A stretch of DNA of 13,919 nucleotides from Wenzhouxiangella sp. (lineage in GTDB: Bacteria; Pseudomonadota; Gammaproteobacteria; Xanthomonadales; Wenzhouxiangellaceae). Both the position numbers and the translations under genes were made by a program. The DNA is taken from positions 1-13,919 of the forward strand of contig SKKM01000056.1 in NCBI GenBank assembly GCA_007121485.1. Reading direction: 5' to 3'. The notes beneath the pieces are model-generated. The model made no database searches. It had not been told where the DNA came from and saw only the letters and a program-made list of their open reading frames with translations. Numbering within the stretch: position 1 is the first letter of the stretch; every line of letters starts with the position of its first letter. Below, one piece after another: positions 1 through 8,585 of this stretch.

Positions 1-1120
<1,120 letters not shown>

Positions 1121-1124
<4 letters not shown>

Positions 1125-1591
1125 GGACCGGGCCGGCGCTGAAGCTCCTCGATCAGGCGGTCGGCGGCCACCGACAGCATGTCGATCACCTGTTCGAAGC
1201 CGCGGTCACCGCCGTAGTAGGGATCGGGTACTTCTTCCAGGCCGTAGTCGGGCGCCAGGCGCATGACCAGGTCGACCCGGGCGCGCGACTGCGCCGGGGC
1301 CAGGCGCTGGAGATCGGCCAGGTTGGACCGATCCATGGCGTAGATGCGGTCGAAGCGCGTGAAATCCGCCGCGCTGACCAGGCGCGCGCGCTGAGCGCTC
1401 AGGTCCACGCCCCAGCGCCGGGCAAAGGCCTGGGAGCGCGGGTCCGGCGGCCGCCCGATATGCCAGTCGCCCGTTCCGGCCGAGTCCAGCTCGATGTCCA
1501 GCTCGGCCAGCCGGCACTTGTACTCGAAGATGCCCTGGGCCGTCGGGCTGCGACAGATGTTGCCCAGGCAGACAAACAGGATGCGTTGCAT
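1121..1591 (-). CDS. Low-molecular-weight protein tyrosine phosphatase
   Basis: This 156-residue cytoplasmic enzyme belongs to the LMW-PTP family, which hydrolyses phosphotyrosine. The P-loop C-X5-R is at C8-R14 (CLGNICRS) followed by SP. The general-acid loop DPYYGG starts at D123. Both sit where the family places them, and the length is typical. In Gram-negative bacteria such enzymes (Wzb, Etp) often act on the tyrosine autokinase of polysaccharide export, but no Wzc-like kinase is in the window, so the substrate is unknown. Pseudomonas has a homologue (ptpA) directly after kdsB, which agrees with this position. The ATG lies 6 nt after the kdsB stop, with a GGAGAG sequence about a dozen bases upstream. 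The 3' end overlaps uvrC by 4 nt. Confidence 0.95.
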
Positions 1592-1597
1592 GGTGGA

Positions 1598-2371
1598 CTA
1601 CTCTCCGGCTGATGTTGCGGGCTCGGCGGCAGCCGCTAACAGGGACTGGACGCGCGCCAGGTCCTCCGGCGTGTCGATGCCCGGCGGCACCTCGGCACAG
1701 GCTTGCGCGCAGGCAATGATCCAGCCGGCCTCGAGCGCGCGCAGCTGCTCCAGCGACTCCGCCGCTTCCAGCGCGCTGTCCGGCAGACTCGCCCAGTCAG
1801 TCAGCGCCGCCACTCGGTAAGCGTACAGGCCGATATGGCGACGGGCCGTGGACGGACGAAACACCCCATCGCGCGCGCAGGGAATGGCCGCGCGCGAGAA
1901 ATACAGCGCCCTCCCCGCGACATCGCCGACCAGTTTGACCACGTTGGGATTGCGCCATTCCGCCTCAAGCTCGATCGGACGCCACAGCGTGGCCATGCGG
2001 GCCCGTCGGTCCAGGTCCAGCAGCTCGGCAACCTGGCGCAGGCAGGCGGCCGGCATCAGGGGTTCATCGCCCTGCAGATTGACCACGATCTCGTCGGCGG
2101 CAAGGCCGAGCAGCCTGGCCGCCTCGGCCAGCCGGTCGGTGCCGGACAAGTGATCCGGAGCGGTCATGACGACCGACCCGCCCGCCTGCTCCACGACAGC
2201 GGCGATCTCGGCGCTGTCGGTGGCCACGTGAACCGATGCCGCGTTCGCCTCGAGCGCGCGCTCAAGGACCCGGACGATCAAGGCGCGCCCGCCCAGGGTG
2301 GCCAGCGGCTTGCGCGGCAGCCGGGTCGAGGCCAGACGGGCCGGAATCAGAATATGGAAACGCAGGCTCAC
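1598..2371 (-). CDS. kdsB: KdsB, 3-deoxy-manno-octulosonate cytidylyltransferase
   Basis: KdsB activates Kdo with CTP to CMP-Kdo, the donor for the inner core of lipopolysaccharide; it acts in the cytoplasm. The 257 residues are close to the family's 245-255. The nucleotide-binding motif PARLASTRLPRKPL is at 10-23, VATD at 49-52, HLSGTDRLAE at 74-83 and the Mg-binding NLQGDEP at 98-104. YFSRAAIP and RRHIGLYAYR follow, and the C-terminus has the family's GIDTPEDLARV. The start is GTG at 2369-2371, overlapping the lpxK TGA as GTGA. The product then begins MSLRFHILIPAR, matching the family N-terminus closely. No strong Shine-Dalgarno is visible, so coupling to lpxK is likely. A short Ala-rich tail extends past the usual end. 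Confidence 0.96.
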   Translation of the reverse strand: MSLRFHILIPARLASTRLPRKPLATLGGRALIVRVLERALEANAASVHVATDSAEIAAVVEQAGGSVVMTAPDHLSGTDRLAEAARLLGLAADEIVVNLQGDEPLMPAACLRQVAELLDLDRRARMATLWRPIELEAEWRNPNVVKLVGDVAGRALYFSRAAIPCARDGVFRPSTARRHIGLYAYRVAALTDWASLPDSALEAAESLEQLRALEAGWIIACAQACAEVPPGIDTPEDLARVQSLLAAAAEPATSAGE

Positions 2372-3351
2372 GGCCGAAATTCTCGCACATGGCCGACCAC
2401 CGCATCGACCAGTCCTACAGGCAGCGCCGCCTCGACCTCCAGCACCTCGACGCCCGTCTGGATGGGCTCCAGGGCGCGCAGCTTCACCGCGTCCTTGGCC
2501 GTGGTGATGATCGGTCGGGCCAGTCCCGCCAGGTCAGATCCGCGGTAGCGGTGGTGGTCGGAAAAGGCCTTGAGCTCCACGCGCATGCCCAGACGCTCCA
2601 GCAGCGCCTGGAACTGCTCCGGATGACCGATGCCGCAGACCGCCGTGACCGACTGGCCCGAGCTGCTGGTCGGCTCTCGACGCAAACGGTCATGGAGTCC
2701 GGTCAGGGCCATCGGACGCAGCTCGAAGACCTCGCCGGCGGGCAGGTCCGGGGCGCTGCAGGGCGCGCGCAGCAGAACGTGATCGACCTGCTCCAGCCGC
2801 TCGACCGGGCAACGCAGCGGCCCGGCCGGCAGCAGGCGACTGTTACCCAGTCCGAGCCCGCCATCGACCACCACGATCTCAAGGCTGCGCGCCAGGTCGC
2901 GATGCTGCAGGCCGTCGTCGGCGATCACCACCTCGGCGCCTGCCGACAGCGCGGCTTCCAGCGCCAGCCGGCGGCGGCGGGCGATCCATACCGGCACGTC
3001 CAGACTCGCCGCCATCAGGGCCGGCTCGTCGCCGACCCGGCCGGGATCGTCACCGGACTGGACGCGCACGACCGCGCGGCCCGGCCTGCCGCCATAGCCG
3101 CGGCTGATGATTGCCGGTTTCAGTCCGGCCTGCAGCAAGCTCCGCGCCAGCGCCATAACCACCGGGGTCTTGCCGGTGCCGCCTACGGTCAGGTTCCCGA
3201 CCACAATCACCGGGCAGGGTGGCCGCTCGGTCGGACGGCCCCATTTCGCGCCCAGGCCGAGCCGGTACAGCCTCGACAGCCCCAGCCAGACGGGGGACGG
3301 CCGCCCGCCGTACCACAGGCGCCGGGCAAAGCGTTCGAGCCTGCGGCGCAC
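2368..3351 (-). CDS. lpxK: LpxK, tetraacyldisaccharide 4'-kinase
   Basis: LpxK phosphorylates the 4' position of the lipid A disaccharide precursor at the inner face of the cytoplasmic membrane. With a GTG start at 3349-3351 the protein has 327 residues, almost equal to E. coli LpxK (328). A longer in-frame reading from 3486 would run about 125 nt into msbA and adds residues with no family character, so it is rejected. Visible motifs are VVGNLTVGGTGKTPVV with the P-loop GGTGKT at 57-62, the ISRGYGG motif, GDEP, the conserved DDGLQH at 145-150, LLPAGPLR, and GIGHPEQF. The GTG stands 10 nt after the msbA stop, with GCGGGA upstream. The 3' end overlaps kdsB by 4 nt. The N-terminal 45 residues are Arg-rich and hydrophobic, as expected for membrane association. 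Confidence 0.95.
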   Translation of the reverse strand: MRRRLERFARRLWYGGRPSPVWLGLSRLYRLGLGAKWGRPTERPPCPVIVVGNLTVGGTGKTPVVMALARSLLQAGLKPAIISRGYGGRPGRAVVRVQSGDDPGRVGDEPALMAASLDVPVWIARRRRLALEAALSAGAEVVIADDGLQHRDLARSLEIVVVDGGLGLGNSRLLPAGPLRCPVERLEQVDHVLLRAPCSAPDLPAGEVFELRPMALTGLHDRLRREPTSSSGQSVTAVCGIGHPEQFQALLERLGMRVELKAFSDHHRYRGSDLAGLARPIITTAKDAVKLRALEPIQTGVEVLEVEAALPVGLVDAVVGHVREFRP

Positions 3352-3361
3352 GCGGTCCCGC

Positions 3362-5110
3362 TCAGTCTTCGACCAGCTGCAGCTTGTGCAGGTGACGGTA
3401 CAAACCGTCCTCGCGCTCCAGCAGGCTCTGATGCGTGCCGATCTCGACCACCGTGCCGCGATCCAGCACCACGACCTGGTCGGCACGCTGCACCGTCGCC
3501 AGGCGATGGGCGATGACCAGCGTGGTCCGGTTGGCCATCAGCACCTCCAGCGCCGCCTGCACCGCGCGCTCCGATTCGGCGTCCAGCGCCGAGGTCGCTT
3601 CGTCGAGAATGAGGATGGGCGCATCCTTGAGCAGCGCCCGGGCAATCGCCAGGCGCTGGCGCTGACCTCCCGACAGCAGGGAGCCGGCCTCGCCCACGAC
3701 CGTCTCCAGTCCTTGCGGCAGGCGCTCGATGAACTCCATGGCATGGGCCGCACGGGCCGCCTGCTCGACCTCCGCCCGACTGACCTTGCCGCCCGCGCCG
3801 TAGGCGATGTTGGCGGCAATGGTGTCGTTGAACAGCACCACGTCCTGGCTGACCAGGGCCACCTGCCGCCGCAGGGATTCCAGGCGGTAGCGGCGCACGT
3901 CCACGCCGTCGATCAGCACCCGCCCCGTTTGCGGCAGGTAGAAGCGCGGCAACAGCTTGGCCAGCGTGGTCTTGCCCGAGCCGGAGCGGCCGACCAGGGC
4001 GGTCACCGTGCCCGGCGCCAGCACCAGGTCGATCCCGCGCAGCACCGGCTCGCCGGATTCCGGGTAGGCGAAGCTCACCGACGCGAAGCGGATTTCGCCG
4101 CGCACGCGCGCCACGCTCAACTCACCGTCGTCGGTTTCAGCCGGCGTGTCCAGCACCCGAAAGATGCTGTCGGCGGCGGCCAGGCCTTTTTCGATGATCA
4201 CGTGCATCTTGGTCAGACGCTTCAGCGGCGGAATGCAGGCCACCATGGCAGCCAGCACCGACATGAAAATGCCGGCCGTGACTTCGGCGCGCATGAACTC
4301 GCTGGCGGCCATCACCAGCAGCATGATCACGGCCACGCCCGCGGCCAGCTGGATCATGGAGGACGACAGCAGCTGCGTCGCCGTCAACTTCAGGTGAAGT
4401 ATCCTGTTATGCTCATTAATTTCTGAAAATCTTGATTTTTCCTGATCTTTCCCTCCGAACACCTTGATGACTTCATGCCCGTTGACCGCCTCTTCAGTCA
4501 CATGCGTGACGTTGCCCATGGAATCCTGGATACGGGTCGAGATGCGCCGGAAGCGGCGGCTGATCACGGTCACCACCAGCGCGATCACCGGCACCAGCAA
4601 GAGCATGGTCAGGGTCAGGCGCCAGGACTGGATCAGCATCACGGTCAGCAGGGCCAGCACGGTCAGGATGTCGCGCAGGGAGCCGATCAGCGCTGTGGTG
4701 GCGGCCTGGGCGACCTGCTCGGCGTTGTAGGTCACCCGCGAGATCATCTGACCGGAGGAGTGCCGGTCGAAATAGGCCGACGGCAGCTCCAGGTAACGGG
4801 CAAACAGGTCGCCGCGCAGATCCGCGATCAGGCGCCGCCCTACCCATTCCATCCCAAACACGCCGCCGAAATTGCCCAGGATGCGCAGCAGCACGGCCGC
4901 CATCACCAGCAGCGGCAGCCAGGCGCTCAAGACCGGCTCGGGCGTGGCGATGGTGTCGTCGATCAGCGGCCGCAACAGGTAGAAGAACAGGCCCTGGCCG
5001 GCCGCGTCCAGGGCAACCGCGCCGACGGACAAGGCAAAAACGGCCTTCTGACGCCGGATGTAGCCCAGCAGGCGGCGGTAGACCGCCGGCCCCGCCGCCG
5101 CGACGGTCAA
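3362..5110 (-). CDS. msbA: MsbA, lipid A/lipopolysaccharide flippase ABC transporter
   Basis: MsbA is a homodimeric inner-membrane ABC exporter that flips core-lipid A to the periplasmic leaflet. The 582 residues equal the E. coli length. The transmembrane half (about 1-320) has six hydrophobic segments. The nucleotide-binding half has Walker A GRSGSGKTT at 374-382, Q-loop Q422, signature LSGGQ at 479-483, Walker B ILILDE at 499-504 and H-loop H535. The start is TTG at 5108-5110, overlapping the exbD stop as TTGA. A GGGGAG sequence 5 nt upstream supports it, and no other start codon lies nearby in frame. Neighbours lpxK and kdsB supply the same pathway. Residues 221-240 are encoded by an AT-rich stretch unlike the rest of the gene. 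A generic lipid exporter is the alternative, but length and context favour MsbA. Confidence 0.95.
   Translation of the reverse strand: MTVAAAGPAVYRRLLGYIRRQKAVFALSVGAVALDAAGQGLFFYLLRPLIDDTIATPEPVLSAWLPLLVMAAVLLRILGNFGGVFGMEWVGRRLIADLRGDLFARYLELPSAYFDRHSSGQMISRVTYNAEQVAQAATTALIGSLRDILTVLALLTVMLIQSWRLTLTMLLLVPVIALVVTVISRRFRRISTRIQDSMGNVTHVTEEAVNGHEVIKVFGGKDQEKSRFSEINEHNRILHLKLTATQLLSSSMIQLAAGVAVIMLLVMAASEFMRAEVTAGIFMSVLAAMVACIPPLKRLTKMHVIIEKGLAAADSIFRVLDTPAETDDGELSVARVRGEIRFASVSFAYPESGEPVLRGIDLVLAPGTVTALVGRSGSGKTTLAKLLPRFYLPQTGRVLIDGVDVRRYRLESLRRQVALVSQDVVLFNDTIAANIAYGAGGKVSRAEVEQAARAAHAMEFIERLPQGLETVVGEAGSLLSGGQRQRLAIARALLKDAPILILDEATSALDAESERAVQAALEVLMANRTTLVIAHRLATVQRADQVVVLDRGTVVEIGTHQSLLEREDGLYRHLHKLQLVED
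4388..4450 (-). other. AT-rich, rare-codon patch inside msbA
   Basis: This in-frame stretch encodes MsbA residues 221-241 (KDQEKSRFSEINEHNRIL and the next few). Over 4391-4450 I count 19 G or C in 60 bases, against 41 of 60 in the adjacent 4321-4380. The codons include AGA, AGG, ATA, AAA, TCA, TTT and AAT, which its neighbours mostly avoid. The frame is intact and the residues fit the cytoplasmic loop before transmembrane segment 5. It may reflect local recombination or selection on translation speed; the sequence alone cannot tell these apart. Confidence 0.75.
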
Positions 5111-5532
5111 GGCGTCTCCCCGCGCTCGCTGATCGCGGCGATGCCGACCCGGCGCACACCCTCGGCCGCGGCCGCGTCCAGGGCGAGCACCACCAGGCGA
5201 TGCGAGGCCTCGCCGTCGGCGCGCACCACCACCGGCGCATCCGGGTTTTCCGCCAGCAGCGCGGCCATTGCGGCCTGCAGCGCCGGCCGGCTGATCTCGG
5301 TCAGCAAGGCCTCGTTGACGAAGACCTGACCGTCGGCGGTGATCAGGATCTCGATCAGGTCCGGCACAGCCTCCGCCTCGGCGGTCGCCGCCTCCGGCAG
5401 ATCCAGGCGCAGCAGCGACTGGCGATCGAAGGTGGTCGAGATCATGAAAAAGATCAGCAGCAGAAAGACCACGTCGATCAACGAGGTCAGGTTGATGTCC
5501 GGCTCTTCACGTTCCTGTTCCTGCAGGCGCAT
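5107..5532 (-). CDS. exbD: ExbD/TolR-family biopolymer transport protein
   Basis: ExbD-type proteins carry one transmembrane helix and a periplasmic domain. With ExbB they convert the proton gradient into work on a periplasmic partner. The 141 residues show a short charged cytosolic N-terminus and one membrane helix (about 14-33) with the functional aspartate D20 in NLTSLIDVVFLLL, the equivalent of E. coli ExbD D25. A periplasmic domain of about 105 residues follows, containing VVVRADGEASH. The start is ATG at 5530-5532 with a GGGAG about 9 nt upstream, 16 nt after the exbB stop. The 3' end overlaps msbA by 4 nt. No tonB or tolA is in the window, so the partner is unknown. The same exbBD pair sits between comEC and the lipid A genes in Pseudomonas. 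Confidence 0.93.
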   Translation of the reverse strand: MRLQEQEREEPDINLTSLIDVVFLLLIFFMISTTFDRQSLLRLDLPEAATAEAEAVPDLIEILITADGQVFVNEALLTEISRPALQAAMAALLAENPDAPVVVRADGEASHRLVVLALDAAAAEGVRRVGIAAISERGETP

Positions 5533-5548
5533 GACTGGTCGCTCCCGC

Positions 5549-6193
5549 TCAGCGCTCGCCGGCGCGCGGATACAGGCGCTGACGGCTGATCTGACCGTGC
5601 TCGATGGCCTGCAACAGCTGCAGGGCCTGAGCCTCCATCTGCAGCACGTAGTCCCGCACCAGGCCGCGGAAGTAGCGGTAGAAGAAGAAGGTCGGGATGG
5701 CCACGCTCAACCCCGCGGCCGTGGTGATCAGGGCCTCGGAAATGCCGCCGGCCATTTCGTTGGGATCGCCGACGCCGTGGACCAGGATGGCGCTGAACAC
5801 GCGGATCATGCCGATGACCGTCCCCAGCAGGCCCAGCAGCGGCGTGATGCCGGCGATGGTGCCCAGGGTGTTGAGAAAGCGCTCGAGGCTGTGGACCACC
5901 TGGCGCCCGGTATCCTCGACCGCCTCCTTGATGATCTCGCGCCGTCGGTCGCGATGCTCCAGCGCCGCCGCCAGGACTCGACCCAGCGGCGAGCTCAGCC
6001 GCAGCTGGTCGATGTGCTTCTGGTCGAGCTCTTCCTGGGCGGCCCAGCGCTTGACCTGCTCGGGCAGCCCGGAGGGCAGGACCCGGCTGCGCTTCAGCGC
6101 CAGGAAGCGCTCAAGAATGATCGCCAGGGCGATCACGGAGCACAGCAGGATGGGTACCATCAGCCAGCCGCCGGCAATCACGATTTCAAGCAT
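5549..6193 (-). CDS. exbB: ExbB/TolQ/MotA-family proton channel protein
   Basis: This 214-residue inner-membrane protein forms the channel component of an ExbB-ExbD motor. There are three hydrophobic segments: about 8-29, about 110-136 (TLGTIAGITPLLGLLGTVIG, the family's most conserved stretch) and about 148-175 (GGISEALITTAAGLSVAIP). Between the first two is a large charged cytoplasmic region, as in ExbB/TolQ. The start ATG is at 6191-6193, with AAGGA about 14 nt upstream, which is a little distant. The gene heads the exbB-exbD-msbA-lpxK-kdsB run after a 93-nt gap from comEC, so a separate promoter is possible. ExbB is preferred over TolQ because no tol genes are nearby, but the sequence does not settle the partner system. 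Confidence 0.93.
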   Translation of the reverse strand: MLEIVIAGGWLMVPILLCSVIALAIILERFLALKRSRVLPSGLPEQVKRWAAQEELDQKHIDQLRLSSPLGRVLAAALEHRDRRREIIKEAVEDTGRQVVHSLERFLNTLGTIAGITPLLGLLGTVIGMIRVFSAILVHGVGDPNEMAGGISEALITTAAGLSVAIPTFFFYRYFRGLVRDYVLQMEAQALQLLQAIEHGQISRQRLYPRAGER

Positions 6194-6225
6194 GCGGGAA
6201 TCGGTCCTTGTCAGACTCGGGTCGA

Positions 6226-6253
6226 ATAATGCGGTAACACGCCGGAATGATAA
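6226..6253 (-). promoter_or_regulatory. Weak sigma70-like promoter candidate upstream of exbB
   Basis: On the minus strand, TTATCA (6248-6253) and CATTAT (6226-6231) are separated by 16 nt. Each matches four of six bases of the -35 and -10 consensus. They lie in the only sizeable gap of the operon, 33-60 nt upstream of the exbB start, in locally AT-richer DNA. Such matches occur by chance, so this is only a candidate internal promoter. Confidence 0.25.
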
Positions 6254-6260
6254 CGGGTTT

Positions 6261-6281
6261 GTCCGGCGCTGGCGCCCGGAC
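6261..6281 (-). other. Stem-loop after comEC, possible attenuator or processing site
   Basis: An imperfect inverted repeat, GTCC and GGCG pairing with CGCC and GGAC around a CCAG tetraloop with one bulged G, lies 5 nt beyond the comEC stop. No U-run follows, so it is not a standard intrinsic terminator. It could stabilise the comEC 3' end or limit read-through into exbB. Confidence 0.4.
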
Positions 6282-6286
6282 GACCG

Positions 6287-8560
6287 CTACCGGCAATCGT
6301 GTCGCGGCAGCCAGAAGCCGCGACGATGACCCAACTCGGTGCGCAGTTCCGGCTCCCGACCGGGCCGCAACTCGACTACGATGGCCCCGCAATCGCCCGT
6401 TGACACCAGCTGGCTGCCGGCCCGTGCCAGCCGCGTCCGCAACTCTTCGTGCGGTCGCCCGAAGCGGTCGAAGCGGGCCGCCGAGGCCAGTGCCCAGGCC
6501 GGCTGCACCGCGGTCAGAAACTCCGCCCCGCCGCCGCGCCGGTGGCCGCCGGCGCCCAGGACCAGCACCTCGGCAGACAAGTCGGCCTGCTCCAGCAGCA
6601 AGCGGCGCTCGACCTGTGCATCCACACCGCCCATCAGCAGTACGGTCCCGCCCGGGCCCGCCACGCGGACGACGCAGGCGCTGTTGTCGTCCAGCGGCGG
6701 CAGCCCGGGCGATGGATGCAGGAAGTGCACGCGGTAAGTGCCCAGCGCCCACTCTTCTCCAGCGACGCAGGGCTCACCGTCTGCCCCGGGCGGCACCCGG
6801 ATCCGCCCCGGCGGCGCCAGCGACTCCGCGCTCGCCAGGCCGCCGGAATGGCCGCGGTGCCGGCGCGCGAGGATGACGCCCTCCAATCCCTGCCCCGCCA
6901 TTCCGATGCCCATCCCGGGCAGCAGGCGGGACAGACTGTCGCGGCCCTCGCCGTCGCCCGGTCCGGTGTCGTAGAGCAGGCGCTGATCGCCGGACTCCAG
7001 CAGAACGAGCTGGCCATCGCCTACATCCAGCATGGTCAGACGCAGCGCGTCTTCGCTCAGGACCGCTGCACGCGGGAACAGCAAGGGCAGCAGCAGCAGC
7101 ACACCGAGCCAGCGCGCCGGCCAACCGGGCGGTGCGATCAGCCACAAGGCGCCCACGCCGGCCAGGATCATCGCCACCAGACCGCCGCTGGCGACACGGT
7201 GATACCCCCACGCCAGGCCGTCGATCCAGCCCAGCCCCCACAGCAGCACATCCACCCCCTGACCGGCCAGGTCCAGCACCAGGGCGGCGGGCAGGCCCAT
7301 CGTCATCAGCAGCAGCGCCATCAGCAACAGGGGCAGGATCCACAGGCCGACCAGCGGGATGGCCCACAGGTTGGCTGGCAGCGCCGCCGGGATGAGCTGC
7401 TGGAAGATGCCGACGTTGAGCGGCAACAGCCCGACGGCCAGCACCAGCTGGGCCACCAGCAGGGCGCCGATCCAGCCGCCCATTGGCTTCCCCGGGCGCC
7501 ATGCAAAGGCCCAGATCAGCACGGCCACGGCGCCGAAAGACAGCCAGAAGCCGACGGCCAGGGCGGAGAGCGGATCCAGCAGAAGCACCGCGAGCAGGGC
7601 CAGCAGCAGGGCATGGGCCGGCCGGATGCCGCGTCGCAGCGACAGCGCAAGGCCGCCGACTGCGAGCATGATCAGGGCGCGCAGCGTGGGCAAGGTCCAG
7701 CCGGCCAGGGAGGCGTAGGCCCCCGCCGCCAGCAGGCCACAGAGAATGCCGGTGCGGCGCCGGTCCAGCCCCGGCAAGGCCGCACTCAGCGGACCCAGGA
7801 CCAACCCGCCCAGCAGTCCGAACAGGCCGGCCACCATACCCACGTGCAGGCCCGAGATCGCCAGCAGATGGGCCGTTCCGGTCTGCCGCAGCAGTCCGGA
7901 AAGCTCCGGGCCCATGGCGGAGCGGTCGGCCAGGCCCAGGGCCCGGAACAGTGCCGCGGTATCCAGACGGGTGGTCTCGGCCTGCAGGCGCTCGGCCAGG
8001 TACTGCCGCAGCCGGTCGACCCTTCCGCGCCATCCCCCGCGCTCGACCAGGCGGATGTGGGCCACCACCGTGGCGCTGGCGCCGATGCGCTGGCTCAGCA
8101 GGTGGCGGTAGCGATCGGGGGCGCCGGGGTTGAGGCGGCCATGCGGCGGCTGCAAACGCAGGTCGAACTCGCGGATGTCTCCCGGCTGCAGGTATTCTCC
8201 GGGGCGAAACCAGCTGGCTTCGATGCGCGCCGGCAGCACCAGATCGTGGCCGGCCAGCGGCCGCAGCTGAAAGCGGAGATTCTGGCCCTGCTGCTCCGGC
8301 AGACCGCTGACCACGGCGGTGACGCGCACCACCTCCCCGGCCCGCTGCTCCGGCCACTGCAGGCCGATCTGCCAGTGCGCATGGAGCAGGAACCAGCACG
8401 CGCCCAGGCCGAACGCCGCGGCAATCCGCAATCGTCTGCAACCGGCAGCAAGCAGCAATGCGCCGGCACCTGCCAGCAACAGGCGCCCGTCCGGCAACAC
8501 CGGTGAGGCGGCGGCAAGCAAGGCACCGCCGGCAAACGCCAGGCCAATTCCCCAGAGCAC
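6287..8560 (-). CDS. comEC: ComEC/Rec2-family DNA-uptake channel with degenerate MBL domain
   Basis: ComEC carries transforming single-stranded DNA across the inner membrane. The 757 residues follow the family order. An N-terminal membrane/soluble (DUF4131-like) region spans about 1-200. The Competence domain of many helices spans about 200-500 and includes HLLAISGLHVGMVAG at 231-245. A C-terminal metallo-beta-lactamase-like domain runs from about 505. That domain keeps its fold markers (LDVGDGQ at 511-517, YDTG at 530-533, DNSACVVRV at 625-633). Its metal motif, HxDxDH in canonical members, reads RRHRGH at 566-571, the usual LLTGD reads LLMGG at 641-645, and HHGS reads GGHRR near 671-675. 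The start is GTG at 8558-8560, 25 nt after the lolD stop, with a GGGAGG some 11 nt upstream. No other competence genes are in the window. Confidence 0.93.
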   Translation of the reverse strand: MLWGIGLAFAGGALLAAASPVLPDGRLLLAGAGALLLAAGCRRLRIAAAFGLGACWFLLHAHWQIGLQWPEQRAGEVVRVTAVVSGLPEQQGQNLRFQLRPLAGHDLVLPARIEASWFRPGEYLQPGDIREFDLRLQPPHGRLNPGAPDRYRHLLSQRIGASATVVAHIRLVERGGWRGRVDRLRQYLAERLQAETTRLDTAALFRALGLADRSAMGPELSGLLRQTGTAHLLAISGLHVGMVAGLFGLLGGLVLGPLSAALPGLDRRRTGILCGLLAAGAYASLAGWTLPTLRALIMLAVGGLALSLRRGIRPAHALLLALLAVLLLDPLSALAVGFWLSFGAVAVLIWAFAWRPGKPMGGWIGALLVAQLVLAVGLLPLNVGIFQQLIPAALPANLWAIPLVGLWILPLLLMALLLMTMGLPAALVLDLAGQGVDVLLWGLGWIDGLAWGYHRVASGGLVAMILAGVGALWLIAPPGWPARWLGVLLLLPLLFPRAAVLSEDALRLTMLDVGDGQLVLLESGDQRLLYDTGPGDGEGRDSLSRLLPGMGIGMAGQGLEGVILARRHRGHSGGLASAESLAPPGRIRVPPGADGEPCVAGEEWALGTYRVHFLHPSPGLPPLDDNSACVVRVAGPGGTVLLMGGVDAQVERRLLLEQADLSAEVLVLGAGGHRRGGGAEFLTAVQPAWALASAARFDRFGRPHEELRTRLARAGSQLVSTGDCGAIVVELRPGREPELRTELGHRRGFWLPRHDCR

Positions 8561-8585
8561 CCCTACCCGGTCCTCCCCGGTTGTT

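Noticed and set aside
3352..3486. Upstream extension of lpxK
   Set aside because: It would overlap msbA by about 125 nt and adds Cys/Trp/Arg-rich residues. The GTG at 3351 gives the family length.
2236..3516. Plus-strand open frame of 426 codons
   Set aside because: It is antisense across kdsB, lpxK and msbA ends, with low-complexity Arg/Gln content and no family character.
3107..4426. Plus-strand open frame of 439 codons
   Set aside because: It is antisense to msbA and lpxK, which have clear motifs. The His/Gln/Arg-rich product has no recognisable family.
6261..6281. Intrinsic terminator after comEC
   Set aside because: A hairpin exists but no T-run follows on the transcribed strand, so it is reported only as a stem-loop.
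6449..8506. Long plus-strand open frame of 685 codons
   Set aside because: It lies wholly opposite comEC, is Gln/Arg/Pro-rich with no domain, and is a typical shadow frame of GC-rich coding DNA.
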